The notes under the pieces were generated by a model. The model was given only the letters and a program-made list of their open reading frames with translations. It ran no database searches and was not told the origin of the DNA. Both the position numbers and the translations under genes were made by a program. From Auxenochlorella pyrenoidosa (taxonomy: Eukaryota; Chlorophyta; Trebouxiophyceae; Chlorellales; Chlorellaceae), in the NCBI GenBank assembly GCA_001430745.1, contig KQ481979.1, forward strand, positions 119,561 through 149,290: a stretch of 29,730 nucleotides of DNA, written 5' to 3'. This document shows, piece by piece, positions 11,401-21,437 of the stretch. Positions within the stretch are counted from its first letter, which is position 1, and each line of letters begins with the position of its first letter.

Positions 11401-12171
11401 GGCTTCTCCTTCCCTCTCTGCTGCTTCTGCTCCTTTGCCTGCTGCCTCGGCTGCGATGCCTTGCTCTTTGCTCCTTTCTGGCCCTTGCCTGCCGCCGCTG
11501 CCGCCGGCTGCGTGCCTTGTGCCGCGGCGGGCAGCTGCTGCCGCACTGCTGGGGCACCGACTTTCGCGCTGCCAGGTAGTGCCGGCGCTGCTGTGGCAGA
11601 TGGTTCTGTCTGCCGGCTGTGTGCAGCCTGTGCAGCCCAGCGCGGCAGGGGCTTTAGAGCAGCCGCTATCATGTTGGCTGCCTCCCCTGCCTCGTCCTCC
11701 TCCAGCGCCGCCGCCGCCTCGGGCTCCTCCTCGGCCTCTGACTCCTCGACACCCTCCTGCGCATCCCCATCGTCTTCGCTCTCGCTTTCCACCTGCAAAG
11801 TCCGCCCAGCCTCGCCTTCTGCTGCTGCTCCTGATGGAGCAGCTCTTGTGCCCGGCAGTGGCGGCAGCGGCGGCAGCGGCGGCACCGACTCCTCGTCCTC
11901 TCCATCTCCAGCGGGATGGTCGCGGCTTTCCAGCTGCACCTAGCATCAGCTTGAGGGACAGCGTTGGTTACGGGCAAGGCTTTCAGCAGAGAGGACCGGC
12001 GCCAAATTTGCACGCCCTTGCCTGCTCAGCGGCAGGCTGCAGCCAGCTCAAAATCACCTGGACGTACTCCTCGCCAAGCTCCTCACGCAACGCCTCGAGT
12101 TCTGCAGCCAGGCCGGCGAGGTCATCAAGCTCCAAGCCGTCCAGCAAGGAGTCGTCCTCCTCGGAAGACAT
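6135..12171 (-). CDS. SNAPC4: SNAPc large subunit (SNAPC4/SNAP190, MYB4R1-like) with C-terminal Tudor-like domain
   Basis: Thirteen exons: 12171-12058, 11939-11172, 10939-10731, 10570-10492, 10229-10106, 9758-9604, 9403-9338, 9080-8898, 8608-8477, 8129-8027, 7711-7638, 7325-7231, 7044-6135; the sum is 3012 bases (1003 residues). The order is an acidic N-terminus, an Ala/Gln/Lys coiled region, FKYLPF, then Myb repeats. The half repeat contains GFREDDWARLVQRT; Ra starts PWSREEDAHLQTLV; Rb includes GGSWKRIAEEFGGGW; Rc has WSLVAKLVPGRTDVQCRERY; Rd has WSAVAAHLPGRTDKQCATRW. This 4.5-repeat layout is the hallmark of SNAPC4, which binds the proximal sequence element of snRNA promoters for Pol II and Pol III. 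A Lys/Arg-rich stretch and a Tudor-like domain (about residues 846-902) follow. Uncertain points: ATG 12198 is an upstream in-frame start; GC donors at 12021 and 10500 compete with the GT donors used; the acceptor near 9401-9408 has three options. Confidence 0.93.
6440..6609 (-). other. Tudor-like (PDS5/DEK-type) domain inside the SNAPC4-like gene
   Basis: The last exon encodes GQLVGVWWVEDE, then MYRGRITAW, then HSVRYAGETRALRCQLAEE and WL. This matches the plant pattern G..V.VWW..D...Y.G.I......H.V.Y.DG..E.L.L..E...WL seen in PDS5-like and other chromatin-linked Tudor domains. The first aromatic pair (WW) and the later Tyr are present; the usual DDG turn is AGE, so ligand binding is uncertain. 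There is no intron between this domain and the preceding basic region, and the reading frame runs directly to the TAA at 6135-6137. Confidence 0.7.
7163..7203. repeat. GGCA-type short tandem repeat in an intron
   Basis: An imperfect run of GCAGG/GGCA units lies in the intron 7045-7230 of the SNAPC4-like gene. It is simple sequence and affects no coding exon. Confidence 0.8.
8305..8475. repeat. Compound simple repeat (C-rich, CCCCA, CA, CCA, CAA) in an intron
   Basis: Within intron 8130-8476 of the SNAPC4-like gene the plus strand reads C-rich runs, CCCCA repeats, CACACA, (CCA)n from about 8408, (CAA)n from about 8427, then CACACA again. In the transcribed (minus) sense these are GGGGT, TG, TGG and TTG repeats. 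The stretch abuts the 5' splice site at 8476. Confidence 0.9.
8841..8866. repeat. (CCCA)n tract, GGGT repeat in the transcript sense
   Basis: Tandem CCCA units lie in intron 8609-8897 of the SNAPC4-like gene. Read on the minus strand this gives six G3 blocks separated by T, which meets the usual G-quadruplex pattern. Confidence 0.85.
9083..9256. repeat. Two 16-base G homopolymers in one intron
   Basis: Runs of G lie at 9083-9098 and 9241-9256 on the plus strand, both inside intron 9081-9337 of the SNAPC4-like gene. In the transcript sense they are C16 tracts. The first sits directly against the 3' splice site AG at 9082-9081, so it takes the place of the polypyrimidine tract. Confidence 0.9.
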
Positions 12172-12640
12172 TATGTTGTGGCGTGACGCCCAGGACACAA
12201 GGGGCCGATCGGTGTTGCCGGAGAGGCCGTTTGCCCGGCATGATGTTGCATTTTGCGGCCGCCCCGTCTACATGTCGCGACATGGTGCCTCTCCTCCACT
12301 TGCTCATGCCAGCATTTGTCTTTGCATAGAGCACAGCAATAAGGTTGAATTGTGAGAGCAAGGAAAGATCAAAAGGAGGGGAGAACGAATGAATGAACAA
12401 AAGAGAGCATGGAGCGGAAGCAGAGGGGTAGGGCAGCGTCCTGGGGGCCCCATTCAAGCGGTTGCCATCTGCCCGCTCAACAACATGCGTTTGCCATCCC
12501 AGGAGGAAGCAGGGCGGGGTTCCGGGCCAAGAAGGGAAGGCAGGCAACGGCCAACGGCCAGGCAGGGTAGGTGGGCAGGCCTGGGCAGTAGAACAACACG
12601 AGAGCCGGGAGGCGGCCGCTGGGCAGCACGGCAGCGGGGC
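12172..12640. promoter_or_regulatory. Spacer: SNAPC4-like upstream region and AKR2 3' UTR
   Basis: This lies between the start of the SNAPC4-like gene and the stop of AKR2, both on the minus strand. I see no conserved ORF, RNA gene or TGTAA motif. The 12300-12420 part is lower in GC than the flanks. Confidence 0.45.
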
Positions 12641-15600
12641 TTAGGCCTTGAGCAGCTCCACCACGGTCGCCTGCTCGTTCATCTCGGCCACCTCGCCCGC
12701 GGTCTTGCCCTCAGCGTTCTTGATGGACTTATCCGCGCCCCTGCGGGCAGCAGGCGGGGGCGAGGCCGCGGTAAGGCGGCAGGGGCCAGCGCTGGGGATG
12801 CACGAGGCGCGGCGCATGTCCCTGCGAGTGCGAGGCGTCTAGGCGGCCTGCAAGGTAGTCGCTGCGTCGGCGCTGCGTGGCTCGCCGGCCCCCAGACCGG
12901 CCACCCCCCCGCGCCCACCACCCTGCTCACTTCTCCAGCAGCAGCTTGGCGGCCTCCTGGTTGCCGTAGCCGGCGGCGTAGTGCAGCGAGGTGTTCTCGT
13001 TGGCGTCGACAGCGTTCACGTCAGCGCCCGCCTCCAGCAGCACCTGCACGCGTGGCGGGGAGGGGGGAGCAGCGAGGCCGGGGCCGGGGCTGGGACGGCT
13101 GCTCGCGTGCAGGCCGGCGCTTGAGGGCCAGGGATTCCTGCCGAGGCAATGCGGCTTAGACATCGGGGTGCAGAGCCGGCCAGCACGCCCGACATGAGCG
13201 GTGCCCGGAGGCCGACTCCAGAATCGAGCACCCAGCCGTTCACGCATCATAACCTGCCCACTCCCCCACCCCACCCACCCCCACACCCGGAACCCCCGCT
13301 CCGCCCACCTTCATGCACTCGAGCTCGTTGTAGCCCGAGGCGAAGTGCAGCGCGGAGCGGCCCTCCTCGTCCCGCTCGTTCGCGTCCACGCCCTCGCCCG
13401 CCAGCAGCTTCTTCAGGCCCTCCACGTCGCCTGCCAGTGGGGGCCCAGGGGGGGGGAGACGGCAGGCAAGTGAGTGGGATGGTGGCCCGAGCCGACAGAA
13501 GCGAGCGGGGGCGCGCTCTTGCAAGCAGGTCAGCAATGCCTCTGAACGATGGGTTGAGGGCGGGCCGGCAGACGTGCCATCAACCCCCCTCCTTCAGCCC
13601 TCGAGCTGCATGCAGCAGCAGCCAGCCATCCAGCCAGCTGGCCCCCCGCCGGCTCACCCTCGCTGGCCAGGGACAGCACCGTGGGCTCCTCCTCCTCCTC
13701 CTGCTCGCCTTCTGCCGCCGACGACTTGAGGCGCGCCTGCACAAGGCGGAAGGCCCGAGGCGGGCATGGAGGGCGCAAGGAGGCAGCAGCCGTCAGGCAG
13801 GGCAGCCAGCGCAGCGGTCTTGCAGCAGCCAAGCCTCGGCTGTGCCCCTGGGGGACCCAGGTATGCAGCACCCCACCCAGCCCAGCAGGGTGGGCGCAGC
13901 TGCTAAAGCTGGGCTGGCTGCACACGCGCAGCAGCCACAGGGCCTGTGTGCATGTGCACGCGCACACGCTGCTTCCTGAAAGCGCTGCCGATAGTTTGTT
14001 GGCGCTGCCATGCTGGCTCTTGCTTGCCTGCAGCTGCGGGTCCTTCATCGCCTCCTGGAACTTGCGGCCCAGCTTGGACATGACCTCCTCGTCCTGCAGT
14101 ACCAAGGGAGGGGCGCAGAGAGCGCAGGGAGCTGAGGGAAGGAAAGAGCACCCTGGGGCCGCCGGCAAGCAGGGCGTCACGACCCAGCTGGCTGGCTGCA
14201 CGGCCACCTGCGGGGGCGCGGGGGCCTACGGTGCTGCACTGCCCCCCTCCACTCCGGTCACTCGTCTCCTCTGCCAACTCCGGCACCACGTGCCTCCGCC
14301 TCCGCTTGCTGGCCTGCCCAGCCTGTTCCGCTCCCGACTCTGCAGCCTGTGGCTGCTTGCTGCTTGCTGCATGCCTCCCTGCCTGCCTGCGCTCTCCATA
14401 GCAGGCCCCACCCACCCTCCCCACCTCTGCCAGACCTAACCCACCTGCATGTACTTCATCATGGCCCCCTGCCCGTTCTTCTCAATGTCCTCCATCACCT
14501 CCTTGAGCTCCGGGTCGTCCTTCATCTCCTCCATCTTGGCCGTGGGGAAGGGGGGGGGGGGGGGGGGGGGGNNNNNNNNNNNNNNNNNNNNNNNNNNNNN
14601 NNNNNNNNNNNNNNNNNNNNNNNNNNNNNNNNNNNNNNNNNNNNNNNNNNNNNNNNNNNNNNNNNNNNNNNNNNNNNNNNNNNNNNNNNNNNNNNNNNNN
14701 NNNNNNNNNNNNNNNNNNNNNNNNNNNNNNNNNNNNNNNNNNNNNNNNNNNNNNNNNNNNNNNNNNNNNNNNNNNNNNNNNNNNNNNNNNNNNNNNNNNN
14801 NNNNNNNNNNNNNNNNNNNNNNNNNNNNNNNNNNNNNNNNNNNNNNNNNNNNNNNNNNNNNNNNNNNNNNNNNNNNNNNNNNNNNNNNNNNNNNNNNNNN
14901 NNNNNNNNNNNNNNNNNNNNNNNNNNNNNNNNNNNNACCAGGGCTCTGAGCCAGCAAACAGAGCCTGTGCCGTCTGTGGCACATCAAAAAGACAACCAGC
15001 CGGCCCACCAGCTTTCACCGGCAGCCCCCCAGCCCACACCTGCGACATGAGGCCGCGGCCCAGCTGCTCCGCTGCCGACAGGAACTCTGGGTTCTGCATC
15101 ACACGCTGCATGGCCTGCGGGCGCCAGCAGGGTGGGACAGCATAAATCGCAGAAGGACATGGCACGGCAATGGCTCGAGCGCTGCGCCCCGCTGCCTGCT
15201 CAAGCACGGAAGCATGCGCATGCTGCGTGCGACCCCATCGCGCGAGATGCGCTTGCATGCGCAGCCCTCCGCTGGCCCTGGCCCATCGAGACGTGCACTG
15301 CCACCCGGTGCAGCTCTCCACATTCTGCTCCGCTCCCTAGGCGAGGCAGCGCCGCCCTGGCACGCACCTCCATGTACTTGGAGGGGTCGATGCCGGGCAT
15401 GCCGGGCATCGGGGGCATGCCGGGCATGCCGGGCATACCGGGCATGCCGCCGGGGGCGGGGGCAGCGCGCGGTGCTGCGCCCTCGGTCGCCTCCCCAGCG
15501 TCCTCGCCATTCAGGTTCATGCCGCCCATGCCCTGGCTCAGCATCGCCTCCTGCATCTCCTTGGCCATCTCCAGGAACACGGGGTCCTGGGCAATGGCCT

Positions 15601-16014
15601 GCGTCATGCGCTGGATGTTGGGGTCCTGCACAGCGGCGGGTGGCAACGGCGGGCGAGTTGCAGCGGCAGCTGGCGGCGGTGGCGGCACACCAGGCGCTGC
15701 TGTTGCATCTCTCGCGGACCCAAATGATGACGTCCTAAGCGATCGCGCATTCGGAAGACGCGCATTGTCGAGGAAGGCGGCCGACGAGGACCGAAGCCTC
15801 CAGCAACCTTGTCCAGCGAGCAGCTGCATGCTTGGCCTTCTGCTCAATTGGTGAGCACAGGCTGCTGAGAAATAAGCGAACGCCACGGAAGCCCCACCTG
15901 CATAAACTGCTGCAGCGCCTCCATGCTCAGGCCAGGGAGGCCGCCCATGCCAGGGAAGCCGGGCATACCGCCCGGCATGCCGCCAGGGCCGCCGCCGGTG
16001 CTGCCGGTGCTCAT
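12641..16014 (-). CDS. AKR2: AKR2-type ankyrin repeat protein, chaperone for chloroplast outer-envelope proteins
   Basis: Nine visible exons: 16014-15898, 15625-15368, 15114-15040, then a gap of N, 14534-14445, 14093-14028, 13736-13658, 13430-13309, 13043-12931, 12740-12641; 340 residues without the gap. The N-terminus has a Gly/Met/Pro region and GMPGMPG repeats. Sti1-like helices follow: [36 protein letters not shown] and [19 protein letters not shown] with AMMKYMQ. After an acidic stretch come [11 protein letters not shown] and ankyrin repeats with [19 protein letters not shown] and [21 protein letters not shown]. The whole order matches plant AKR2A/B. Family knowledge: AKR2 is cytosolic, binds tail- and signal-anchored outer-envelope proteins and delivers them to the chloroplast surface. 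The intron 14027-13737 starts with GC (CAG/GCAAGC). An exon of about 20-25 residues is expected inside the gap. The acceptor of the exon at 14534 is uncertain because it follows a long C tract. Confidence 0.95.
14550..14571. repeat. G22 homopolymer at the edge of the assembly gap
   Basis: An uninterrupted G run ends exactly where the N run begins. In the AKR2 transcript sense it is a C tract just upstream of the exon starting at 14534. It is the likely cause of the broken assembly. Confidence 0.95.
14572..14936. other. Assembly gap (365 N)
   Basis: Unknown bases lie inside AKR2, between exons 15114-15040 and 14534-14445. Both flanking exons are in phase 0, so any hidden exon must be a multiple of three. 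The true gap length may differ from 365. Confidence 1.
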
Positions 16015-16951
16015 TCTGTGTGTGAGTGGCCAAGTGAAAAGGGCTTACTAGCGGCTAAGGCCGGCTTGCACACAGCAGCTTCAATCTGGACGAGGCGCCA
16101 ACACAACACCGGAGCAGACGCATACGCGCTCAGCCTTGAAATCAAGATTGTTGCAGCGCAGCGTGCGCGGCGCTGGCTGCCGCCCCCCACAACACTCCTG
16201 GAGCTCTGGGCTTCTTAAGAGCTCGGCGGCCTTGAGCGTTCTGGGAAGTGCAAGGGTGAGTTGCTCCGACACTCGTTGAAGAAGAGAAGCAGCCCCATTC
16301 CCACGGAGCTACCACGCACCAGGCACAGCGTTGAGCAACGTCTAATCAGGCGCACCGCGGGCTGGGCACCGTTGCTGCTTGATGGTTGGCAGTGCTGACA
16401 TGACACTGATAAGAGGGAAACCACAAGCTGTTCCTGCAAACTGCATGCATTGGTGATTGTGTTATGCAGGTGGCTCGCCAAGCCGGCACATCTTGTACGG
16501 ACATAGTCGACCGCAATCAAGTTTGAATTGTCCTTAACTGCACTTCAGCTCAACAGCAAACTCCTTCACTCATCTCCTGTTTCCAATTCTTCGGCGCCGT
16601 AAATCACCTTTGACATTCCTGGCCTGCCTTGCCTCATGTGCACAGACAACTCTTCAACCTGGAAGCCTTGATGCTCCAGCTGAAAATCCCGTTCCCGCCC
16701 TGATATTGAAGCGAGTACTGAGTTCTGAGTTACAAGCGCTACAGGGAAGAAGTGGCTACATTCGAAGTTGGCAGGATGCATACATTACAGGCGCTAGGGT
16801 ATGGCAGTGCCGGAAAATCTGCCGCTACGTTACATTGTCATGGCAGGGGGAGCCGGGAGCCACGCTCGTGTCTGCAGCCTGCAGGCGGGATGTGCTGCTT
16901 GGGGGGCCACCAAGAACTCTGCGCCCCGGGCTGGCTCACAGGCGCACCCCT
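16015..16951. promoter_or_regulatory. ACLA 3' UTR and AKR2 upstream region
   Basis: This lies between the ACLA stop and the AKR2 start, both minus strand. The right part (to about 16700) holds three TGTAA motifs suited to ending ACLA. The left part is the AKR2 upstream region and is less GC-rich than the genes. No conserved protein or RNA gene was recognised in it. Confidence 0.5.
16830..16834 (-). terminator. TGTAA polyadenylation signal candidate for ACLA
   Basis: TGTAA on the minus strand, about 118 bases past the ACLA stop. TGTAA is the usual polyadenylation signal of chlorophyte algae. Two more copies follow downstream at 16785-16789 and 16730-16734, so several ends are possible. Confidence 0.6.
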
Positions 16952-19900
16952 CTACTGCCCGCCATTCTTGTCAAAGCTGCTGATGTAGTCGATGGCGTGC
17001 TGACAGATGCCGGTCATGGACGCCTCGGGGCCGTACACCTGGAGGGCAGGCCGGCAGCTGCAAGATCAGTCGCAGGGTGGGCAGAGGTGCAGCGGGGAAC
17101 CCACAAGGCAGCCGCCAGCAGACGCTGCACCGCCATTACAAGCACATGTTGCAGCAAAAAGGCACAGACAGCACCCTAGGAGAGGGTTGGCAGGTGCAGC
17201 TGCTGGCGACAGCATTCCGATCACTTGTCAACAGGGCAACAGGCAGCAGGGCGGCCCACCTCGATGGGGACGCCCAGCTCCCCCCCAAGCGCGCGCATCA
17301 TGTCCAGTCCCGCCTTGTAGTTGGGGCCGCCTGCGAGTGAAAGCCCGGAGGTTGGCCTTGGCACCGCCGCCGCATGCCACAGCCGTGCCTGCCGTTGCGG
17401 CTGGAATGGATTGGCTGCCACCGCCTGCACAGCACTGTGCTATGGGCGGCACGCAGGCCCGCCCAGCTGTGCTCGTGCGTGCAAGCAGGAGACTGACTGG
17501 CAACCCCCGGCCTCACCACGGCGCACAAAGATCTTCATCTTGGAGGCCTTGATGGCGGCGGCGCGTTCCCGGAAGGCCTGCACACCCTCAGGGGCCACCC
17601 TCGGTTGGGCTGCTCAGGCTACATTGGCGGCAGGCCGCAGAGGCACGCTTGCAGAGGTCGACCAGGAGCACAAGAAGCAGGGGGCATCCCCCGCTTAAAA
17701 AACTCATGTAAACGGCTGACCTGTGGCGCAGCACGCCGCACACGACACCAGCCTCGCGCCGCCCAGGCGGCTGCCAACTGGGCCGGGCCCACCCGCCTTC
17801 ACACTTTTGGTGGAGACTGCTGCCCGACTCTGGCCCCTGGCCACCGCCATCCCAACCGAGGGCCAATATGCGCCCGGCAGCCCACCTGGATGATGCCCTT
17901 GAAGGTGGCCGCCACGTCGGTGAAATTGGCAATGCCGCCGCCCACAATCAGCGCGCGGCCGCGGCCGTCTGCAGAGCGGCAGCAAGGCACGGCCAAGCCA
18001 GGGTGCATTCTTGCAGGCTGCGCAGCAGCACTGGGGCCACAGCACTGCGGTTTCCAGCCCCCGCTGGATGCACAGAACTGCGTGTGTTCTTAGGCTTCTG
18101 CTCCCTATATGCCCTCAACGCCCCCCGCGCCTGCCCGCCCACCCGCACCTGGGTTGGCGGTGGCCGCGTCCAGCAGGGTGCGCGCGTAGGCGTGCGTCTC
18201 CGCGGTGGAGGGCCCCCCTGAGTACTCGGCATAGTTGCCCAGCTCATGAGCATAGCCCAGATCGCCCACCGTGTCGGCGTAGATGACAGAGGCGCCGCCG
18301 CCTGCGGGGGTGGGCGCAGCGTGTGAGCAGGGGACTGGCAATCCGTGGGCTCTCTTCATGCCGGCATCTGGTCATACCAGTCAGGCGCAGACCGCTCTGC
18401 TTCGGATGCCGAGGTGCCGACCGCCCATGGCTGCCTGTGTCTATCTGGCCGCCTGTCCCTCTTTTCCAGCACGCTGCCGCTCCCCGCCGCGTGCACCCAC
18501 CCGCCACCATGGTCCAGATGCGACCCTTGGGGTTGAGGATGGACAGCTTGAGTGAGGCGCCTGTAGCCTCGTCCATGCCGTGCACCGCCGCCTCCTGCGG
18601 GGAGTGGCCGCAGAGGGCGCTTTAGCTGAGCTCTCAGCTGTGGACTCAACACGTTTCCAAGCCCCGACCGTCCGCGGGTGCACAGCGCTGGCGTGAGTTC
18701 CGCTGCTGAGCAGCAGGCGGCACGCTCAGCACACCTGTGGCGTCATGGTGCGGCCAAAGGGCAGCGGGAACTCGACGTCGCCCCACTTCTTGGCGCTGCG
18801 GAGGCGTGGGCGGCAGGCGCAGCGGCAGAGCGTCGCCCCATAATGGACCCAACCCCCCTGCCCCAGCCACCCTGCCCAGCCAGTCAGCAACCAGGCGCGA
18901 CTGCTGCACAGGCATGCACAGGCGACACCCTCAAACTCTGCCCATACACCACAGGCGCGCAGCAGACAGGGGGACGCCGCTGGCCAAGCCTGCATGCACG
19001 TGCAGGGCAGGTGCGCAGACGGCGGCGGGCCCCACCTGCGGAAGGCGGCCGTGTCGTCCAGCTCGCCGCGCATGTCCAGCGGGAAGGGCTGCCCGGCGGC
19101 GTCCAGCGTGAAGGGGTTCATCTCCAGCAGGGTGAAGTCCAGGTCCAGGTACACCTGTCGGGGGGGAAGGTAGTGAGAAGCCAGGGTTACGGGGCGTGGA
19201 GCAGAGCCCTCGCACGCAGCAATACGTCTTTCCCTTGACCCAGCCCCGCTTGTGGGGCACGCGAGGCGCTGGCCTGGGCGCCAGCCAGGCCTGCCCCTGG
19301 GTCTCACCGCGAAGGCCGCCGCGATGAAGCGCTCCATGCCGCCCCGCAGCTCCGGCGGCAGCGTGGACAGCAGCGGCGCCAGGCGCTCGCTGCTGGCCTC
19401 GACACCCGTGGGGATGGTCACGGTGCGCACCTGCGGGCAGGGAGCGAGGCCTGGCCCTGTGGCTGGCCCAGCGCTCATGCGCCTGCCCACGCGGCACCCT
19501 GACCTGCTCGTGTCACTCAAACGACATTCCGGCTCTACCAAACCAAACGCAAGCACAGCCATCAGCAGGCTCTCCATTTACCAGGGATTGCAGCAGCTGG
19601 CTGGGGGCAGCCGCCCCGCCTAATGTGACTGGCACAGTGGTCCATGCGCAGACGCCAGCCCTCCGCCGCCGCTGTCCCGCCCCCGCCCCCCCCGCCGCCG
19701 CCCGGCCCCTCCCCCAGCTTGCCTTGTCCCAGTTCTCCTCAATGTCCATGCCGCCAAACTCGGAGAAGCTGATTGTGTAGCCCAGCCGCTCGCTCTGTGG
19801 GTGAAGGGAAGTCGCGCGAGGAGAGTCGGGTGCAGCTGGACTGTTGGATGCATCTCGGCTGCCTGCTGCACCACCCGGCCCACAGGCCCTATCTGCCCCA

Positions 19901-21244
19901 ATCTGGATGCATTTTCAACCCCATATTCTCTGCGTGCTCACCTGGATGCACAGATAATACTGCTCCAAGGGGGGAATCAGAGGGGTTCAAGGGGGTGGCA
20001 AGGGGTTATGTCAGCAGCGAGCAATGGGCAGAGTCGCTCAGGCAAGGCATGGTGGCCCGGAGGCAGCCCACGCCCGGCTGACGCAAGGTGGACATGGTGA
20101 CAGGCAACAACGTGGCGGGTCGATACTCGCCAGACGGCCCCCCCCCACCCTTCCCCCCCAGGGCCAGGCCCCGCGGCCCACCTCGTCCTCGTGCGGCACA
20201 AACGGCTCGATGATGAAGCAGCTGATCTTGCCCACGGTGCCATCCATGTCCACCACCTGCCAGGGGGCGGCGGCACCTTGCCGTGTGAGCCGCAAGCGGC
20301 GGAGCACCCCGCGCGGGCGTCGGCCTGCCCCCAGGGGCCGCCGCGCTGCAGCCTGGGTGCCCCATGCGCCCGCAGCGAGGCTTGCATGCCAGCGCGCGGC
20401 CTGGGACGGCCCCCCCCCCACACGCACCTTGTTCATGCGCGCCGTGACGAACTCCTGAGCCTGCAGGTAGTCCAGCTTCAGCCCCACCAGGTCGTGCTTG
20501 CCGCGCTTGCCAAACAGGCAGTCGGGCTTCACCACCAGCGGCGTCTGCGTCATCCACGGGTTGGCTGCGGGGCAGGGGGGGGGGGCGGGCTGACGAATCG
20601 GAATGTGCTAAGCTAGGGGGTGGCCGATTTGCCCGGCCTCCTGGCAGGTCCTGCCATCCTGGGGGCCTGCTGCGTGGGGCAGGCTGTGCAGTAAGAGGGC
20701 CCTGTGCTGACGGGCACCGGACGGGGGGCTGCGCAGCCGCCTGGGCGGCAGGACTGCACAGACAGCAAACTGTGTCAGTCTTCAAGTGAAGCCCAAACAC
20801 AACCTTCGTCCATGCAACTGGGTCCGCTGCCTATATGCTCGCTCCACATGGCAGGCGGCCGGCCACTTTGGGCAGGTGCGCAGGCGACCGGCGACCCCGC
20901 TGCGGCATGCCCTATCCCCACATCCCCGACCCACCCGACACCAGCTCTGCAAAGTTGGTGGCCTCCCTGACCTGCGCCACCGCGATGGGCAGCTGCAGGC
21001 CCGCCAGCCTTGCAATGTGTGCCTGCGGGGCCGGGTGCAGAGAGGCCGCGCAAGGGTTGCGACAGCAGGGGGCCGAAGCAGTAGTCAGCCCCACAGCTGG
21101 GCGTGCTGAAGCGCATGCGATAGCCTGCCTCAAGGATGCACACAGCTCAAGCATACGACCGGTTGTGGAACAGGCGAGGCCGTGGGAGGAGCTGACCTTG
21201 AGCAGGCGCTTGGAGTCGTACTCCCTGATCTTCTTGCGGGCCAT
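16952..21244 (-). CDS. ACLA: ATP-citrate lyase subunit A
   Basis: Fifteen exons: 21244-21197, 21022-20935, 20564-20428, 20256-20182, 19959-19942, 19794-19723, 19430-19308, 19154-19036, 18795-18735, 18594-18501, 18301-18149, 17968-17886, 17577-17517, 17330-17260, 17038-16952; the sum is 1290 bases (429 residues), close to plant ACLA. It begins [16 protein letters not shown] and holds [88 protein letters not shown] and [18 protein letters not shown]. Family knowledge: the A subunit carries the ATP-grasp and citrate-binding part, and pairs with ACLB to split cytosolic citrate into acetyl-CoA and oxaloacetate, feeding fatty acid elongation and sterol synthesis. ACLB is not in the window. Exon 5 is only 18 bases. 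The intron 19722-19431 begins with GC. The start is fixed by the conserved N-terminus. Confidence 0.97.
19942..19959 (-). other. 18-base microexon of ACLA (six residues, YYLCIQ)
   Basis: The exon is flanked by GAGCAG before and GTGAGC after on the minus strand. It joins ...PHEDE to [10 protein letters not shown]..., giving PHEDEYYLCIQSERLG, which aligns with plant ACLA PHNEEYYL...SDRLG. It is in phase 0 on both sides. Skipping it would delete six residues without a frameshift. Confidence 0.9.
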
Positions 21245-21437
21245 GGCGGCAAGCTGCACCCCTCAAGGAAGCTTTGGTAAATGCTATGAAATCCGCCAGC
21301 AGGCACAAGCCAGGGGGTCGAATATGGAGTCAGGCTGCAGGACGGCGTGTGGGGGCGGGCAGGTGCAAGATGCGGTTGGCGGGAGGGCCGGGTCCTTGGC
21401 AGTCAGGCTGCTGCAGGGCGCGTTCCGCTAACCGAAC
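21245..21437. promoter_or_regulatory. Divergent upstream region between ACLA and the OXNAD1-like gene
   Basis: ACLA starts leftward at 21244 and the OXNAD1-like gene runs rightward from an unresolved start after about 21400. The short spacing implies a shared or adjoining promoter. I see no clear TATA box. Confidence 0.5.

Noticed and set aside
14349..15050. Plus- and minus-strand open frames running through the N run
   Set aside because: They exist only because N codons contain no stops. They are not evidence of coding sequence.
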